A stretch of 64,000 bases of DNA from Chelydra serpentina (GCA_037349315.1 JBAIAC010000008.1:37484001-37548000); one strand, 5' to 3'; positions 12,798 through 25,965 are shown, numbered from the stretch's first letter. The notes: generated from the sequence alone by a model not told the origin. Program-made: numbers and translations.

Positions 12798-12860
12798 CAG
12801 GGGACTGGACTAGATGACCTCTTGAGGTCCCTTCCAGTCCTATGATTGTACGATTCTATG
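12798..12860 (+). mobile_element. CR1-type 3' tail fragment
   Basis: GCAGGGGACTGGACTAGATG, ACCTCTTGAGGTCCCTTCCA and ACGATTCTATG are the last ~60 bp shared by CR1 LINEs and the turtle SINE. With no head present, it is either a 5'-truncated CR1 or a SINE remnant. Confidence 0.8.
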
Positions 12861-12941
12861 ATTTGAAAGACCTAGATTTCCTGGTGCGTACTATTTCCTT
12901 CATTTTCCACTTCCTTTCTTCGTCAAATTGCTAGAGGTATA

Positions 12942-13120
12942 GGGCCAGATTTGTAAGGATATTTAGGTGCCTATAGATGCAGATAGGAGCCTAGTGGGAT
13001 TTTCAGAAGTGCCTAGATGCCTAAATCCTTTTGAAAATTAGGCACCTATGTGCTTTTGAAAACCCCACTAGGCACCTATCTGCATCTTTAGGCACCTAAA
13101 TACCTCAAAAAATCTGGCCC
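12942..13120. mobile_element. fold-back MITE with GGGCCAGATT termini
   Basis: The segment is an imperfect palindrome over its whole length. It starts GGGCCAGATTTGTAAGGATA and ends AAAAAATCTGGCCC. The arms contain ATTTAGGTGCCTA, GATGCAGATAG and CCTAGTGGG, mirrored by CCCACTAGGCACC, CTATCTGCATC and TAGGCACCTAAAT. Total about 180 bp with a short central turn. It carries no coding capacity. Superfamily not assigned; no clear TSD. Partial relatives lie at 40852 and 46728. Confidence 0.85.
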
Positions 13121-14744
13121 ATTGTTCTCTAGAAGGATTCTCGTTTGTGTTGCTGTGCACATGCCAGTTTGCATACTTTCTATAGATCTATCTAGCTAGA
13201 GGATTCATAGGTTATTGTGAGCTACACAAGATGATTTTTAAGTTTAGAGATGCATTTTCTATTATTGCTATGGCAGCATGGTGTGTTTCATTATATTTTT
13301 GATCAGCAGGAGTAGCAAGAGACAAAAAGAGGTCATCAGAAGAGGACAAGGGGGGTTATTTCCTCAGCGTGATAATGCAGCTGAGCTGTGTACACGTCTG
13401 GTAGCTTAGAAGTGGATCAAAAGTACTACTTTGAATGCATGCTGAAAATAAAATATAAAGTTAGATGTCTGAAACTTTGACTTTTTTTAAGACTTTGCTT
13501 TAAAGAAAAGCAAGTGCCACCAGTTGTGATGGAGGACATAATACAGATCACGTCAGAGAGAAATAGGTGCAAATTATGAGGAACAAGTACTAAAAGGAAT
13601 GAAAAAGAGAGGAAGAAAAGGAAATCAGGTAAGACGCTAAAGTAGAATAGATATGGTTACAACTGATCAACAGAAGGCAAGGCACTGTAAAAGGGCTGAA
13701 AGGGTGACTGCAGTATCTGCTCTTTAGGTTCCTTCCCAGATGATTTTCATTTTAAGGAAAAGGCAATTTTGATCTCATCTTCATGAGACAGCTTCTTCCA
13801 TCTCTCTGCCTTTCATAAAATGCTAGGTGTGCTCCTTTCTTGTATCACTTTTCTCTCCTGGGTGTGGGGTTGACTGTCTCTCTCTTTCCTCTCTCTGTTT
13901 TAGTATATTCAGTCTATTATTTGTCTTGTGATATACTTTTTTCTTTCTTAAAGCCTGCTGGTACTTGAAAGAGTGTATGTGTTTGTATGCATGTGTTTAT
14001 GGAAAAGAAATAGCTAGTGAATGCCAAATAGGCATCAAAATGCCTATGCTTTGATATTTGACCTTTCTAATGTTTATGGGTAAGCATACACGAGGTTAAT
14101 TAGCCAATTATTTTTAGCTAATACATGGCACCATGCACATAAACTATTCTAGGTCTTATCTATTGTGGCATTTGCACAGCAACGCCAAATCTATGTACTG
14201 CTGTCTACTTATACCGTACAGTGCTACTTCCAATGAAAATGTACTGAATGCTCTTCTAACTCTCAATGTAACAACTGCGTGGTTAATATCCCTGAAATTT
14301 GTAATGCTGCTAATGATAGTGATACTTCCTATTTACATAATTTAACAGTACATCGTCATGATTTTTTGGGGGGCACCTGTTTACATCATTGTGTCTAGAT
14401 TCAGATGTATTCTGCATCCCTAACTCCTTAGCTATTTCCTCTGTGTACCTGCCTGTAACTTGCAATGGTAATGAATGATGAATGTATGTTTGAAATTACT
14501 TCTCAGTGACTGCGAGTACCATATGTCCTACCTCACAGCATTAATTGATACAAATAAGAAGTCCAGTTTATTAAATGCTGTCATGTTATGACACTGCTTT
14601 ATTCACATAATCTTGAAGTTCTTAAGTGAAATTCGGATTTCTTTCCAAAAGATATCCCTTAGTTCAACCATACATGACTGGGATCCATGTGTAAAGTACT
14701 AGATGAAGTTCTATGGCCTGTATTATTCAGTAGCTTGGACTCAA
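13121..14744. other. anonymous non-coding DNA
   Basis: No gene, RNA or repeat recognised. The 70-codon plus frame at 14133-14345 is hydrophobic but has no context or domain support. Confidence 0.5.
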
Positions 14745-14807
14745 TAAACACTTGGACTCCTAGTTGTTTTTGCTGATACAGACTAACATGACTACCACTC
14801 TGAAACC
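14745..14807 (-). mobile_element. fragment of the palindromic retroposon (head only)
   Basis: The plus-strand text TTGTTTTTGCTGATACAGAC and TAACATGACTACCACTCTGA is the reverse complement of the head (TCAGAGTGGTAG...) of the element at 29751-29938. Only the 5' head and the first AGGAGTCC motif remain. Confidence 0.7.
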
Positions 14808-16514
14808 TGTCACCATAATAAACACAATGGTACCTTTTATACTAAAATCTATGATCTCTAAGTCACCATCTTGACAAATGACCAAACGCACATAGGAACT
14901 AAATTCAATTAACTGTCAAAGAAATCAGTGGGGGAACTTGAAACTTGTATTTTTGGGGAGTGATCTGTACCTTAGCCAGAGATGCAGTTCCACTAACTCT
15001 TGGCAGGAGAGAGATTTTTATATTTTATCCCCAACTCTTTACAGAAGCCTGCTCAAAAAAATGGCAGCATATAATACAATATCCTTGCTAGGATTTACTA
15101 AGTTAGAAGAATAAGAACTAGAGATACCAAAGGTCAGAGATGTACACACGTTGGATTAAGTGAGGTGAGGAGAAAATAAGGAACTGCACATCTATGTGTT
15201 TTTATTCTCCTCCTGAGTAAAGGAAAAATGGGACACTGGAGGAGTAAGATTCATCCTCAACGAACAGTTCAACAGAAATATGGACAATTTCAAAGTACAT
15301 GAGACAGAATATGTCAAGTCAACATAAAAATCAACTGGCGGTAACAAGCTGAGCATGATTCAACTTTCTGCATCAGCAGGCATGAATTGGAATAAAGAGG
15401 GAGAACTGCATGAAACGTTAGTTCTGGAAGAAGCAAAAAAGAACCAAATAAAATGCATTTTGAGGATGTAAAAATGAAAGAGGAGTCCAACTGTTTGAAT
15501 GGATTCTTTTGGTTTCCTTGAGTCTTAATTGCTGTTTCAGAAAAGGGAATTAGAGGGTTTTAAATCAAAGTGAAGCAACAAATAAAATCTGGTATTCATT
15601 ATAAGCACCCAGATTGATTGCTTTACAAATGCCTGAGATAGATATATAGATTCCCTAAATAACAGATGTTAGTTGTACTTGTCAATTCTACAGTAGCCCT
15701 GGACCTAATATGGATTGCATTAGAGTGACCAGGTTTTCAGGCATTCACAAGAGTTCACCATCATAGCTAACACACACTTCCAGGAAAAATGACTCATTTT
15801 AACTATTTGTCTTAGAGGAAAATCTCTTCAAACTATCAAATAATAGATCTCTAAAAATTTCCAGGAGAGCCTTCCAAAGAGAACACTGATTGTAGATAGG
15901 GTTCTTGAATAATACTTCTAAGTATTTCTACCTAGGACTGCTAAACGACTAGCAGAATGGTGCCTTAAGCAATACATTTGTCAAAGCATGCATACCTTAT
16001 GTGTTCCACGGTTACTCTGGAATGGTGGTATTAATCTGATCCAAATATTAGATACTCTGTGATTTTTTATTCTCTTTGGCTAAACAACAGTAGAAAAAAA
16101 TGGACCTTATGATTCACTGAGAGATAGCCTTAGGCCTACGTAGCTGTATAATTCTCTGTGTTGCCAGAACCTCATACCCACTACCCGGCATCCCCCCCGT
16201 CCTGCTCTGTACCATCATCAGTAGGCCATGCATCAGTATGCTATTTCATGATCTAACTCTCTTCCCTTGCAAACACCACTTGTAAAGCTGCACTGTGACT
16301 CTGCCATGTGTCAAGAGAGGCTTCCTAGCCTCAAAAAGTCAGGGAAATGGGTCTAGGGAAAGGTCACCACCACCAGCCTATAGCTGCCTGCCACAGTTCT
16401 TGTAAATGTATGGAAGGTACGAAAGATATTGTTGGGGAGGGAGCGGGCTGGGGCTTCTCGATTGTACTTTATAAAAGAACATACAAAACCTAGTATTGGT
16501 TCTGTTTGCAAAAC
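14808..16514. other. anonymous non-coding DNA
   Basis: No coding, RNA or repeat feature could be supported. Confidence 0.5.
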
Positions 16515-16519
16515 AAATC

Positions 16520-17747
16520 TGTGATGTTATACCCCATATTCGTCATAGAAATATGGTTATGATATGAATATTGCATAACTTAGATATACTTTATGCAAGA
16601 TGGCTCATGTAGGATATCATTGAAAATATTATGATCTACTGAATGTGTTTATACAATTTGTATGCATGTATAACGTCTGTATCTGAAGTTAGGAATATTG
16701 ACCATGTATTTGTATTTCAGAATTGCCACTTTGGGTGACACCCACAACTAGCTCTTCAGATACAATAATGAAAAAGTCAGACAGGGCTGATGTCCCATCA
16801 GCAGAGACAATGGACTGTGAAAGAGCTTAGTCTTCCTGTGGATGCTCCAAACAGCCTGCGAGTAATGGCTACTATGACCCTGCAGAGACATGTGACTGAG
16901 TCACCTGGTACCAGACCTCACCTCGGAATGCCAGTGTTTTTCCACTGGAAAACAAAGGGTTCCTGCCATACTCAAAAGCTATATAAGGCAGGGGAGTGAC
17001 ATCACTGAGGTTCTCCTCTGCTTTCCCCCCCAAAGAGACACTGGGAAACACTTGGAAATGAGGACTGAAAGGGGAGGAGATGAGTTGAGCTCAGGCTGTA
17101 AGGGTGACTAGCCTGTGAGTAATAATACCTGAAGTTTCAAGCTGCAGGCCAGTGCAGCTGGCTTTCAAGAATATTTTCAATCTGCCTGAAACAACATTTA
17201 GGGTGAGAAATTACATTTTGTAGCCAATTTATTTAGTGTATTAAGTTTGGTCTGCGTGTTTTGCTTTATTTAGTCAGTAATTTGCTTTGTTCTGTTTGCT
17301 ATCTCTTAAAATAACTTAAAATCTGCCTTTTATAGTTAATACATTTGTTGTATTTATTATTAAACCCAGTTTGGGCAATTTGTAATGGGGGGGGAGGGGG
17401 GAAGAAGTGGTACATATCTCTCTTCACATTGAGGGAGAGGGCGAATTTTGATGAGCTTGCGCTGTGCAAATCTTTCTATATAGCGCAAGACAGTATTATT
17501 TTGGGTTATTCCCCAAAAGGGGTGTGCACGTGAGTGTTGGGTGAATCCTCTCACACAGCGCTGACTTCAGTCTGTGTCTGCAATTGGGTGTGGCCCTACC
17601 TGTGTGTGTGTGTACCTGCTGCAAGAGGCTGGAAAGCCTAATTCAATAAAAGAAGGAGAGGGAATCCAGGCTGGTGGAGCAGGAGAAGCTCAGTGAAACC
17701 CCAGTACATCAGGTGGCTTCCCAGAAGGGGGGGTCCAACCCATCACA
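16520..17747 (+). mobile_element. solo LTR of an LTR retroelement
   Basis: Begins TGTGATGTTATACCCC and ends CCAACCCATCACA. AAATC flanks both sides (16515-16519 and 17748-17752), a perfect 5-bp TSD. A TATA box (TATATAAGG, 16979-16987) precedes an AATAAA (17645-17650), matching plus-strand transcription. The ~660-bp distance between them is long for an R region, so another TATA-like site may be the real one. A G tract at about 17386-17400 and a TG run near 17600 lie within. No internal retroviral genes adjoin it. Confidence 0.87.
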
Positions 17748-17752
17748 AAATC

Positions 17753-19794
17753 TCTACAACTAGGTATAGTAAATGGACTCAGTCATGCAGATCCATACTG
17801 TAGTTTATTGGTACCATACTCTCAGGGAAAAAGATGACGGCCAGACAACTGTGAAGGTACACAACGATGAGCATTTTAGCATAGTGTAAAAGCCTCTAAG
17901 CAGCACAAAATCAGAGGACAGCAAAACAGATCGATTTTGCTGTGCTGAAGTCATACCCAGATAGGATTTACAGCAGAGTAATAGAAAAGACTATGGCTTT
18001 GTTTCTGAAAGGAGTGCTTCCCTAGGACTGTGAAGAGTTGGGACAAGGATGTCTTTTGTATTTGTAGGACATTTCACCCACATGGCTTACTCAGTTTTTG
18101 GAGCTGGGGGTGAGCCCTCATTGCCTGTAAATATTTGGCTTTAAACAATTTCTGCCAGCTATTGTTTTCTAGCTAAGCTGCTCTCTATTGAGTGTGTATT
18201 CAGCATGCATGTTTACTGCTGCTAACTGTTACTGGCAGGCAAATCTATTTTGTTTCAATTTTGCAGGGGCAGAAGAACCATTTTTAGGAGGCCCAGTTAA
18301 AGAGAGAGATTTTGTGAGCATTTATCCCGAGTAAAGAAGAAAAGGACAGTACATTTTAATAAGGGATGGGATACATTAATTGTAACAGAAGACTATTGTC
18401 TCATCCAGACTCCTGTGCACAGCATGCCGTAGTTGGCTTTTTGAGTTAGTTAGCCCTCTGAGAAGAAGGAAGGATCCCACACAGGTCAGAGGGAGATACA
18501 CAGCCAGCCAGCATCAGAGATGGAGCAGGTGTTACAGACAGTATGAAAAAGAGTATCAAGAGACAGAGCAGGTGTTAGATTTAGCTCTTTGAAGATGAAT
18601 TTAAAATGGAGTGGAGCTGTTTAAATGTGATAGGAGATGATAACGAACTTTTAGATCTTCAACACATCCCTTTAATGCTTCCTCTGGCTCCATAACACAA
18701 AAGTGGAAGAAATGGAACATGTATGAGGATTACAATAGTCTTAATCTCTCAGCAGTTGTTAGTGTTTTAACACTGTACTGTGTTTGCTAGGGAGTGCTCC
18801 TTCGTCTGATGAATCAAATGACCGAGTAAATGATATATGGACTGGTGTAAGAGCCTTTAAAGTTACTTTTTAACTTAGCCTTTTTAATAGCCTGTTACAG
18901 GGTCTGAACTGGTAAAGCACTTACACACATGCATAGCTCTAAAGTTTGTGTGTACTTCCACTGATTTCAATCGAGACAGTGGGAGAGACAAATTTGGACA
19001 AGTTGGAAAAAATTGGCTCTTACTGCTTCTAACCGCTTGCCCTTCTTCCCTCTCCATGTTTCTTCGCCTTAAACTGACCCACTGGGCACTCAGACACACC
19101 ACTGGTCCTCATCTTTTATAAGGCGAAGCTCACCAAGTGAAAACTGAAGCAAATTGACTGTTGGCTTTTCATGAATAGTGTGTTGTTGCTGGAGGCCACA
19201 GGAACACTGGAATTTAGGATCTAGGGCAGAGACGTATCTCATTTATCCTTGCTAGTGGTTACCAGAGAAACCACAGGCCTGGAAAAATAAGACACACTAA
19301 TATTTCCCCTCCTAACTTTCAGAGAGACCGTATATAGAAAATGATTCACAATAGCGTATGCTGATGCATGGGGTGAGGTCAACTGAACATAGACGGTTAA
19401 AAAAAAAGTGATATGAACTATCAGTTTCCACCATGTAATTGTTCTACTTTGATTCTCAAAATTCATGGTGAAAAGCAGTTTCTACATTATTCTGAAGATG
19501 CAGGAAGTAAAAATATAAAAACAGATTTTCAAAGGAGCTCAGCTCCCATATTGGCACCTAAATAAAGAGCTTAGCACTAAAAATAAATAAATAAATAAAA
19601 ATCTGACCCTATTAGTGCACAGTTTAGACTAACATTTCACTTTTATGACAACTTTCATATGAAAATTTCAAGTCCTGTGGCTTGCCCATCACACCATTCT
19701 TTCTTTCCTAACAATTCTCATTGTTTTCTCATCAAGGATAGGGAAGAAGGATAGTCTTACAGCTCAGTCATAGATTTGTGTCAGATGGACAAGG
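17753..19794. other. anonymous non-coding DNA
   Basis: No gene seen. A short (AAAT)n run lies at about 19580-19600. Frames at 18884-19102 and 19239-19466 (minus) lack domains. Confidence 0.5.
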
Positions 19795-19980
19795 TTGCAT
19801 TCCTGGATTTTATACTGGCTTCTAGCGTAACCTTGAGCAAGTCACTTCAGTCTTCCCACAAAATGTGGCTACTTAAACCTACGTCACAGGATGCGCTGAA
19901 GCTAAATTCATTAATACGGTACTGTTTTTAACTTTGATATCCTCAAAGGTGCTGTAAAAGTGCAAATTATTATTACTGTA
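19795..19980 (+). mobile_element. MIR-type ancient SINE
   Basis: The MIR core is visible as GTAACCTTGAGCAAGTCACT, followed by ACAAAATGTGGCTACTTAAA and GGTGCTGTAAAAGTGCAAAT, in the usual order (…gaccttgggcaagtcactt…, …gtaaaatggg…, …gctctgtaaagtgc…). Heavily mutated, as expected for an amniote-wide relic. Confidence 0.75.
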
Positions 19981-21113
19981 CTGCCTATCTTCTCTTTTCC
20001 TAGGTAAGATACCTCTGTGCACAGAGCGCACAATCCAAAATTGTACTGGCCCTTTAAAATACAGAACTATACCTATGAAAAGTGGTTGACCTACATCCGA
20101 ATATCAGCAAATAATGTCCATTGGCAGCTGCAACTTCAGGCTTTACATCCCTCTACATGATAAAAAATGGTGGGAGCAACCACCAAAATATGATGTATCC
20201 CTGGCTGTTGACATTATAGATCAGTTTGTACCTGACGCTAGCATGGAAAAAATGGGAGAGCTCAAGGAGTCTTTCCTCATTCCCTCCCACAATAACAGCC
20301 TCTGTGCTCTCCTGAGCACAGGCCCTGTCTCCCTGTTAGTGTCACCAGGGAGTATTAGCTAACTCAGATGAGGTGGGGAAGAGCAGGGAGGTGGTGGGCC
20401 TTGACCCCACTCACCTTCTTTATTGATCACTGTAGCTGGTTGGATGCACAGGAAAGATCATGCTACCCCCTCTTAAAGGGTGGTGCAGCCAGTATGTTTC
20501 CTCTGACAGCTGGGAAGTTCCAGGAGGCACCAAAGGTGCTGGAACTAGGGGTGTCAGGCTGCTGCTGCTGCACCCCCTGGCTTGAAGTGGCTTCCATCAT
20601 AGACAGGATTTACAGTTTGGTATTCAATTAGCTAAAATAAATTCTTATTTGATATTACTTCTGCATGAAAATCCACATCGATTTTAACAGTCACTTTCCC
20701 CCCACCCTCTCGCCCTTCTTAATTCTGTGTTTAGCTCCGTGCAGAATTATTTAGACTGATCACTGCAAATCATAACTATATCTCACCATATAATTACAGT
20801 AAACAAACAAGTCTGTTTAATCATTTCTGTCAGAGCTTTCTCTCAGACTGGAAAAATATTATCAGGCACAGGTCTTTTATTAATGGTAGTCTTCTGTTTC
20901 ACTGACTCTGTTAAAAGGTTTGTTAATTAAATTATTTGCATTCATATCTTCATAAGTTCCTCCTGAGCTCAAAACAACCTAGTTATTTGTGCTCATAACA
21001 GGTTTGTGGATTTCTTTAGGCTTCTACTATGCTAATTTTATTGAGCACTCTATTTGTGATTCATTTACAGAAGAAGAAAACAGCATAAGAAATTATGAGT
21101 GTAATGTAACTCT
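19981..21113. other. anonymous non-coding DNA
   Basis: Two plus frames (20114-20362, 20368-20631) have no recognisable domain and no homologous context. Nothing else supported. Confidence 0.45.
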
Positions 21114-21272
21114 AAGGACTTGCCTCCACTAGAAATTTACTGAAATAGCTATTCCTATACTTACTTGATATAAGCCACTGTATGAATATTACTGTTCTGC
21201 AAGAGGGATTTATACCAAAATAATTATTCTGCAAAAGCTATTTCAGTAAATTTTTAAGTGTGGACAAACCCT
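21114..21272. mobile_element. fold-back MITE with long terminal inverted repeats
   Basis: Left arm AAGGACTTGCCTCCACTAGA + AATTTACTGAAATAGCTATT; right arm AAAGCTATTTCAGTAAATTT + TTAAGTGTGGACAAACCC. The arms pair over roughly 35 bp. The consensus end (GGGTTTGTCCACACTT) resembles the TCTACACT-type ends of other elements in this window. About 160 bp, no coding capacity. Confidence 0.8.
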
Positions 21273-22477
21273 AAAGATATTAAGGACAATCAATTGTATT
21301 TTAGCTGCATTGTATCAGTTGTCAGCCTGACAATGGTAAAGGAGATCTAGAACAAATATGTGCTCTCAACGTATGCATTATGCGCTACAAAGATTGTGCT
21401 ACAACATGTCCAAAAATAGTGCTACATTTGCCTCGTTCAGTAACTGCATCAACAGTCTGAGGGAGAGTGCAAACCATTTAAAAAGTGATGCTAAAGGGTT
21501 TAAAATACAGAAGTCAACAGGTCTGATGAAAGATGTATTGACTTGATCGTACTGAATTTTATTTGCAGTGAATATACGGCTCTGTAAGAACTTATTTTTA
21601 AATTCTAAACAAACTACAAACACTTTATTTGTTAATAAGGTATCATTCTTTTCAAGACTTTAGGCCAGAATATGGCCTCTCCTGTATGCCTGGAAGAGGA
21701 GAAAGGGAGTGTTTCCTAGTGGAGGAGTAAGGGAGCCCTATGCCCCTGTGCCAGCAACCTGCGTCATGGTTATGGATGTGTATAGGGAAGCTGATCCTAC
21801 ACAGCTGCTATTCTTCCTCCTGTGATGGTAAGGAGTGGGTGGGCAGAGAAAACCATGGACTTGTTTTGTTCCAGTTGTAGGGCTAGTATAGGACATACTG
21901 GAGGGGGGAACCAGGAAGAAGATTATAGCCCTAAATTCCAGGCTGCTCTGAGAGTAGCATAACAATGCATTGCACGGGGCTGGGGAAAAGCTGCAGTTTT
22001 GCCCCTTATAAAGCCAATAGAAATACTTTTCTGCTCTGTGCTGTATGACACACCCAGCAAACGATTTTGCATAAGGTTACTGCTGCCACTGACTGCTAGC
22101 ACCTGAGCCACATCCTTCCATTCTGATCAACTGGTGCGCATAAACCATGCGTCTGTCATTTTTTCTCTTTATGGGCCAGCCTGCTGAGTGGAATGTCTAT
22201 AGAACGGGACAGAAAGGCATTCCCTCTTCTCCCTGAGCTTGCTCGCATAGTTTCAACTGAGCTCAGTTCCAGTCAATTTTTAATTCTTAATTAAATCAGT
22301 TGGCTTTCTAATTTTCCTGTAGATTCCTCATGAATTATCACTTTGAGCACAGCATTCCCCCCTCTCCCTCCTACACCTGTTTTTTCTCCATGAATAAATG
22401 TTGGTGTTCGAGAAATGGAGAGTTTGGTGTCGTAGACTGTGGTAACCGCTGGGTGGTGGTTACCAATAGGAAGGATG
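21273..22477. other. anonymous non-coding DNA
   Basis: No gene or repeat recognised. Frames are shadows of each other on opposite strands (21358-21546 with 21399-21623, for example). Confidence 0.5.
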
Positions 22478-22683
22478 GTCTTTTAGCTAGGGCACTAGCC
22501 TGAGACTGAAGAGAGGTGATTGTGAATCTCTGTTCTGCCAATGACTTTCTGTCTGAGTCTCTGTGCCTCAGTTCCCCCTCTGTAAATTGGGGATAATAGT
22601 ACTCCCATACTTAACATGGCTGTTGTGAGGGCATATACATTAATGATTGAGAGGTTCTCAGATAGTATTGTAACTCAGCCCCC
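22478..22683 (+). mobile_element. MIR-type ancient SINE
   Basis: GCTAGGGCACTAGCCTGAGA (tRNA-related region), then CTGTGCCTCAGTTCCCCCTC, TGTAAATTGGGGATAATAGT and GGCTGTTGTGAGGGCATA follow the MIR consensus order through the late core and 3' part. A near-full-length relic. Confidence 0.8.
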
Positions 22684-23750
22684 TTACCATAACGGGGACT
22701 ATGAAACTTTCCAGAGCTGAAGATTGCATCCCATAAGCAATGCTGTCCTGTTGCCAGGTGACCCTCTCTTAAGCAGAGAGGAGGCTGAAGGGAGGGAGCT
22801 ATGGCAGCAGTCCCAGATAGCCCGAAAGAGGGGACCTCAGAATGGTGCAGTACCACAGAGACAGAAGCCTGGGAGAGAGGAGCTGGACTCTCCCTCTGGG
22901 GTGGCAATTTAAAGGGAAGAAAGAGGGAGAGTAGCGGCGAGAGCCAGAGACAGGTGAGCATCCAGCTCCCCTCACGTGACAGTTTTGTCAACCGACGGAC
23001 AGTTAAGCTGGCTACCTCAGCTGTCTCTGCCTGCAACCTGATCACTGATAGTTACCGAGACTCAGCCAGAGGGAAAAGCAGAAAGTTTATAGCTAAGCTT
23101 GTTACCCCAGTGTAAGGAGGATTCAGACCATCCCCTAGAGTTAAAAAGGTATTTCTGAGAGCCAGGCTGTTCTACGGATCATTGGACCTTCAAGCAAGAC
23201 ACACACACCAGACAACAGTGTCTGGAACATCTACAAATGTACCACTGACGGGGATCTGGAGCTGGGACGGCTTGTTAGAGGGTTGACTTAACAACTAGCA
23301 TCAGGTAGACTTTGAGTGTTTGTGTAAGTGTCCCAAAATGGAAAAAAAAAAAAGGGTTTCTGGAATCCTCTATGGATGGCTGTGCTTAAGGGTTTTAAAA
23401 ATCTAATCATGTGTGTATGTATTTATTTAGTATGACTTGTTCTTTGCTTTTTTTGTGTTTATAAGTTCTATTGTTTATATATAGTTTAGTGGAGTTGTTT
23501 GGTAATTTGAGAATTGTGTACATGTTTATGACAGTATCCGCTGTTAAGGTGGATTACCCATCATTTCCCAGGAGGCACCACCATTAGAGTAGCAGATCAA
23601 ATAATCCAGATCACCACTGGGCGACGTCGTGAGTTCCGCAGGGATACCCAATTGGCAAAATGAGGCGGGACCTCAGGAGATAAAGCATAGCCTGCCTCTC
23701 CTGAGTTTGTAGTGCCAGAGGGATTACAGTAGGATAATGCAGGCATATTT
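22684..23750. other. unclassified block, possibly an older repeat
   Basis: A locally GC-richer segment at 22700-23110 holds overlapping frames (144 codons minus; 104 plus) with low-complexity composition and no domain. It then turns AT-rich with an A12 run at 23341. Near 23665-23705 CTCAGGAG and CTCCTGAG form a short hairpin. The compositional shift suggests an insertion, but I found no termini. Confidence 0.3.
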
Positions 23751-24050
23751 AGGGTATGTCTACATTGAAATCTGAGGTGTGATTGCAGTACAGATACACA
23801 TATCCATGCTAACTTTACCTAGGCAAGCGTGACTTGAAATGGCAGTGTAGACATTGTGACGTGGGCTTTAATGCAGGTTAGCAATGCAAGTATGTATCCA
23901 GTGTCCCTGGTGTGCTTGTACAGCCCATGTTGAAGAGTGTGCCTCTGCATCTACACTACTGTTTTTAGCCAGGCTAGTGAAATTAAAGTTAACATGGGTA
24001 TGCCTACGCATGCTGCAAACATACCTCAGCTTGCAGTGTAAGCATACCCA
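23751..24050. mobile_element. fold-back MITE with GGGTATGTCTAC termini
   Basis: Left end AGGGTATGTCTACATTGAAA; right end TGCAGTGTAAGCATACCC, the complement of GGGTATGCTTACACTGCA. Inward, CATGCTAACTTTA is mirrored by AAAGTTAACATG, and GGCAGTGTAGACAT by ATCTACACTACTG. The whole 300 bp folds on itself. The 23868-24138 frames on both strands are a consequence of the palindrome. Confidence 0.82.
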
Positions 24051-25965
24051 CAGAAAGATACACTGGTGGTGGATGAACACTCGAATTCTCCCTGTTGCTA
24101 TCACCAAAATGAAGGGGAAATCTGAAGTAATATATTAGAGTGGATATAGCCTCAGAGTCTGATCCTGCAGTCATTTCACATATAGTCATGGAAATGTTGC
24201 ATGTGGAAAGTCTACAGGTCTTGGTGACTCTTAGCATGCAAAATCAGTGCTATTTCCACATTGATCTCTCCTGAAACATTCACAGTAATGTGTTATTTTC
24301 TCCTCCGGAAATCAAATTCAGTTCATATATTATAATAAAGGATTGCAGTGCACTTACTTTAAACCCAAAGGAAATGTTCTGTTTGATACTTTGAAATATT
24401 ATTTTATGTGTGAACCACTAGAATATAGCATGGATAAACACAAGGCTGTCTTTGTCAGAAGATAATTGCAAGCTTCAAAACAGCAAGCCAATTACCCTTT
24501 CCAAGATGCTGTATTTGTGATTACAGACCTCCTAAGTACTCACATAAACAAAGTCAGGGGACTGGAGTCTAGGTGGTAAATACCAACTAGTTCAGACTAC
24601 TTCTGCTGAAAAGAAATTGCCCTTTTTATTCCCAGGTATATATTTTAATAATATTATGGAGCTGGTCTTTCTTCATCTACACATAATCAGTCACCTACTG
24701 CTTCTGCAGTTCTCTTATAACTAAAAATGTGCCTGCAATAAAAGATGTGTTGCTTACTTTTTTTACCTGTGAGTAGCAGAAAAATATTTAAGGCTAGATC
24801 ATGCCAGAGAGCAATGAGCCCACAGGGGGAGTGCATGCACTTCTCTGTTTAACAACTGTGGCTTTTTCACCTGTGTATTGGACCAGGTGTGTGGGCTGAG
24901 GGGGTCTTTTCCCAACTCTTATCTATTGCTACTTTCCCCCTTCTGGGCTGATTTGTGCTCCCAGGAGTGTCTGTCATTGGCATGGGGTAAACCTGAAGGC
25001 TGGGTGCAAAACTCTGCAAGGTCCCTTCATACAATTTTCCCCAAATCATTGCAATGTTGGTGTTTTGGTGTTTTTTGTGGCATCTTTAAGATTTCTTGGG
25101 GAGAAGCTGCAGTGTGAGACAGACAGACAGCCTTGAACTAACTTTACTAACAGCAAACAGAAAAAATAGTTCACATGAATATCCAGTCACTTGTGATTTC
25201 AAGTAGGGGAACATCCGTTACTGACTCCAATACTTTAATACATTTAGGCTTAGATCCTGCACACAATTATGCATGTCTAACTTTTCCAACAAAAGTCCTA
25301 GTAAAAGTTAAACATATGCACAAGTGATGGCAGGATGGGGGCATGACTGCTGGATCTAGTTGTCTCATCTGGCCTGTGGATAGCAGGAAGCATTATGGAG
25401 GAAACTGAACTTGTGCTTTCATTCCTACAGAAAAATAATTTTATTCTGTTAATTCTGCTTACTGTCTTGCAGTTGGCTGGAGGGTGAGTTTAGCAACTTC
25501 TGTCTCTGCTGTACTTGGAAATGGGCTAGTCAGAGTGAATCTGTGATACCAGTTTGAGCCATTGAGATCCCTAGTAGTACCGTCTCTAAGCAGTCAAGTG
25601 CTTGTGTCAAGCAGTCAAGATCCTGTGACAGAGGATCAGGACAGATCCCAGTTTCCCTCTCTTCTTCTTTCATATGTCAAGAGAGGTGATTAATAACATT
25701 CAAATAACCAAGTCCAGATTAGTGAGCCAGTGAGTAGCTTGGTGTAAGTCTGAGACAAGTTTCCTGTGACAGTAAAGCCTACAGAAACATCAGGTTATGG
25801 GGAGGGGGGGTCCATTTTGGCCAGGACATCCCAACTGGATTAGATTAATCTGATTTGTGTCTATTGGTTCTTCAGTTAAAGGTGTAGCCATTTTAACTCT
25901 ATACCATGTGCCTGCCTTTTCATGTAACCTGGAGCTCAACAAACAATTTATTGTTACTTGCGATG
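24051..25965. other. anonymous non-coding DNA
   Basis: No gene, RNA or repeat supported. Open frames at 24867-25117 overlap on opposite strands. Confidence 0.5.

Noticed and set aside
16790..16999. 69-codon plus frame considered as a retroviral leader peptide
   Set aside because: It lies in the U3 part of a solo LTR, upstream of the TATA box, so it would not be in the normal transcript.
23868..24138. overlapping 79- to 84-codon frames on both strands
   Set aside because: They arise from the inverted arms of the fold-back MITE.
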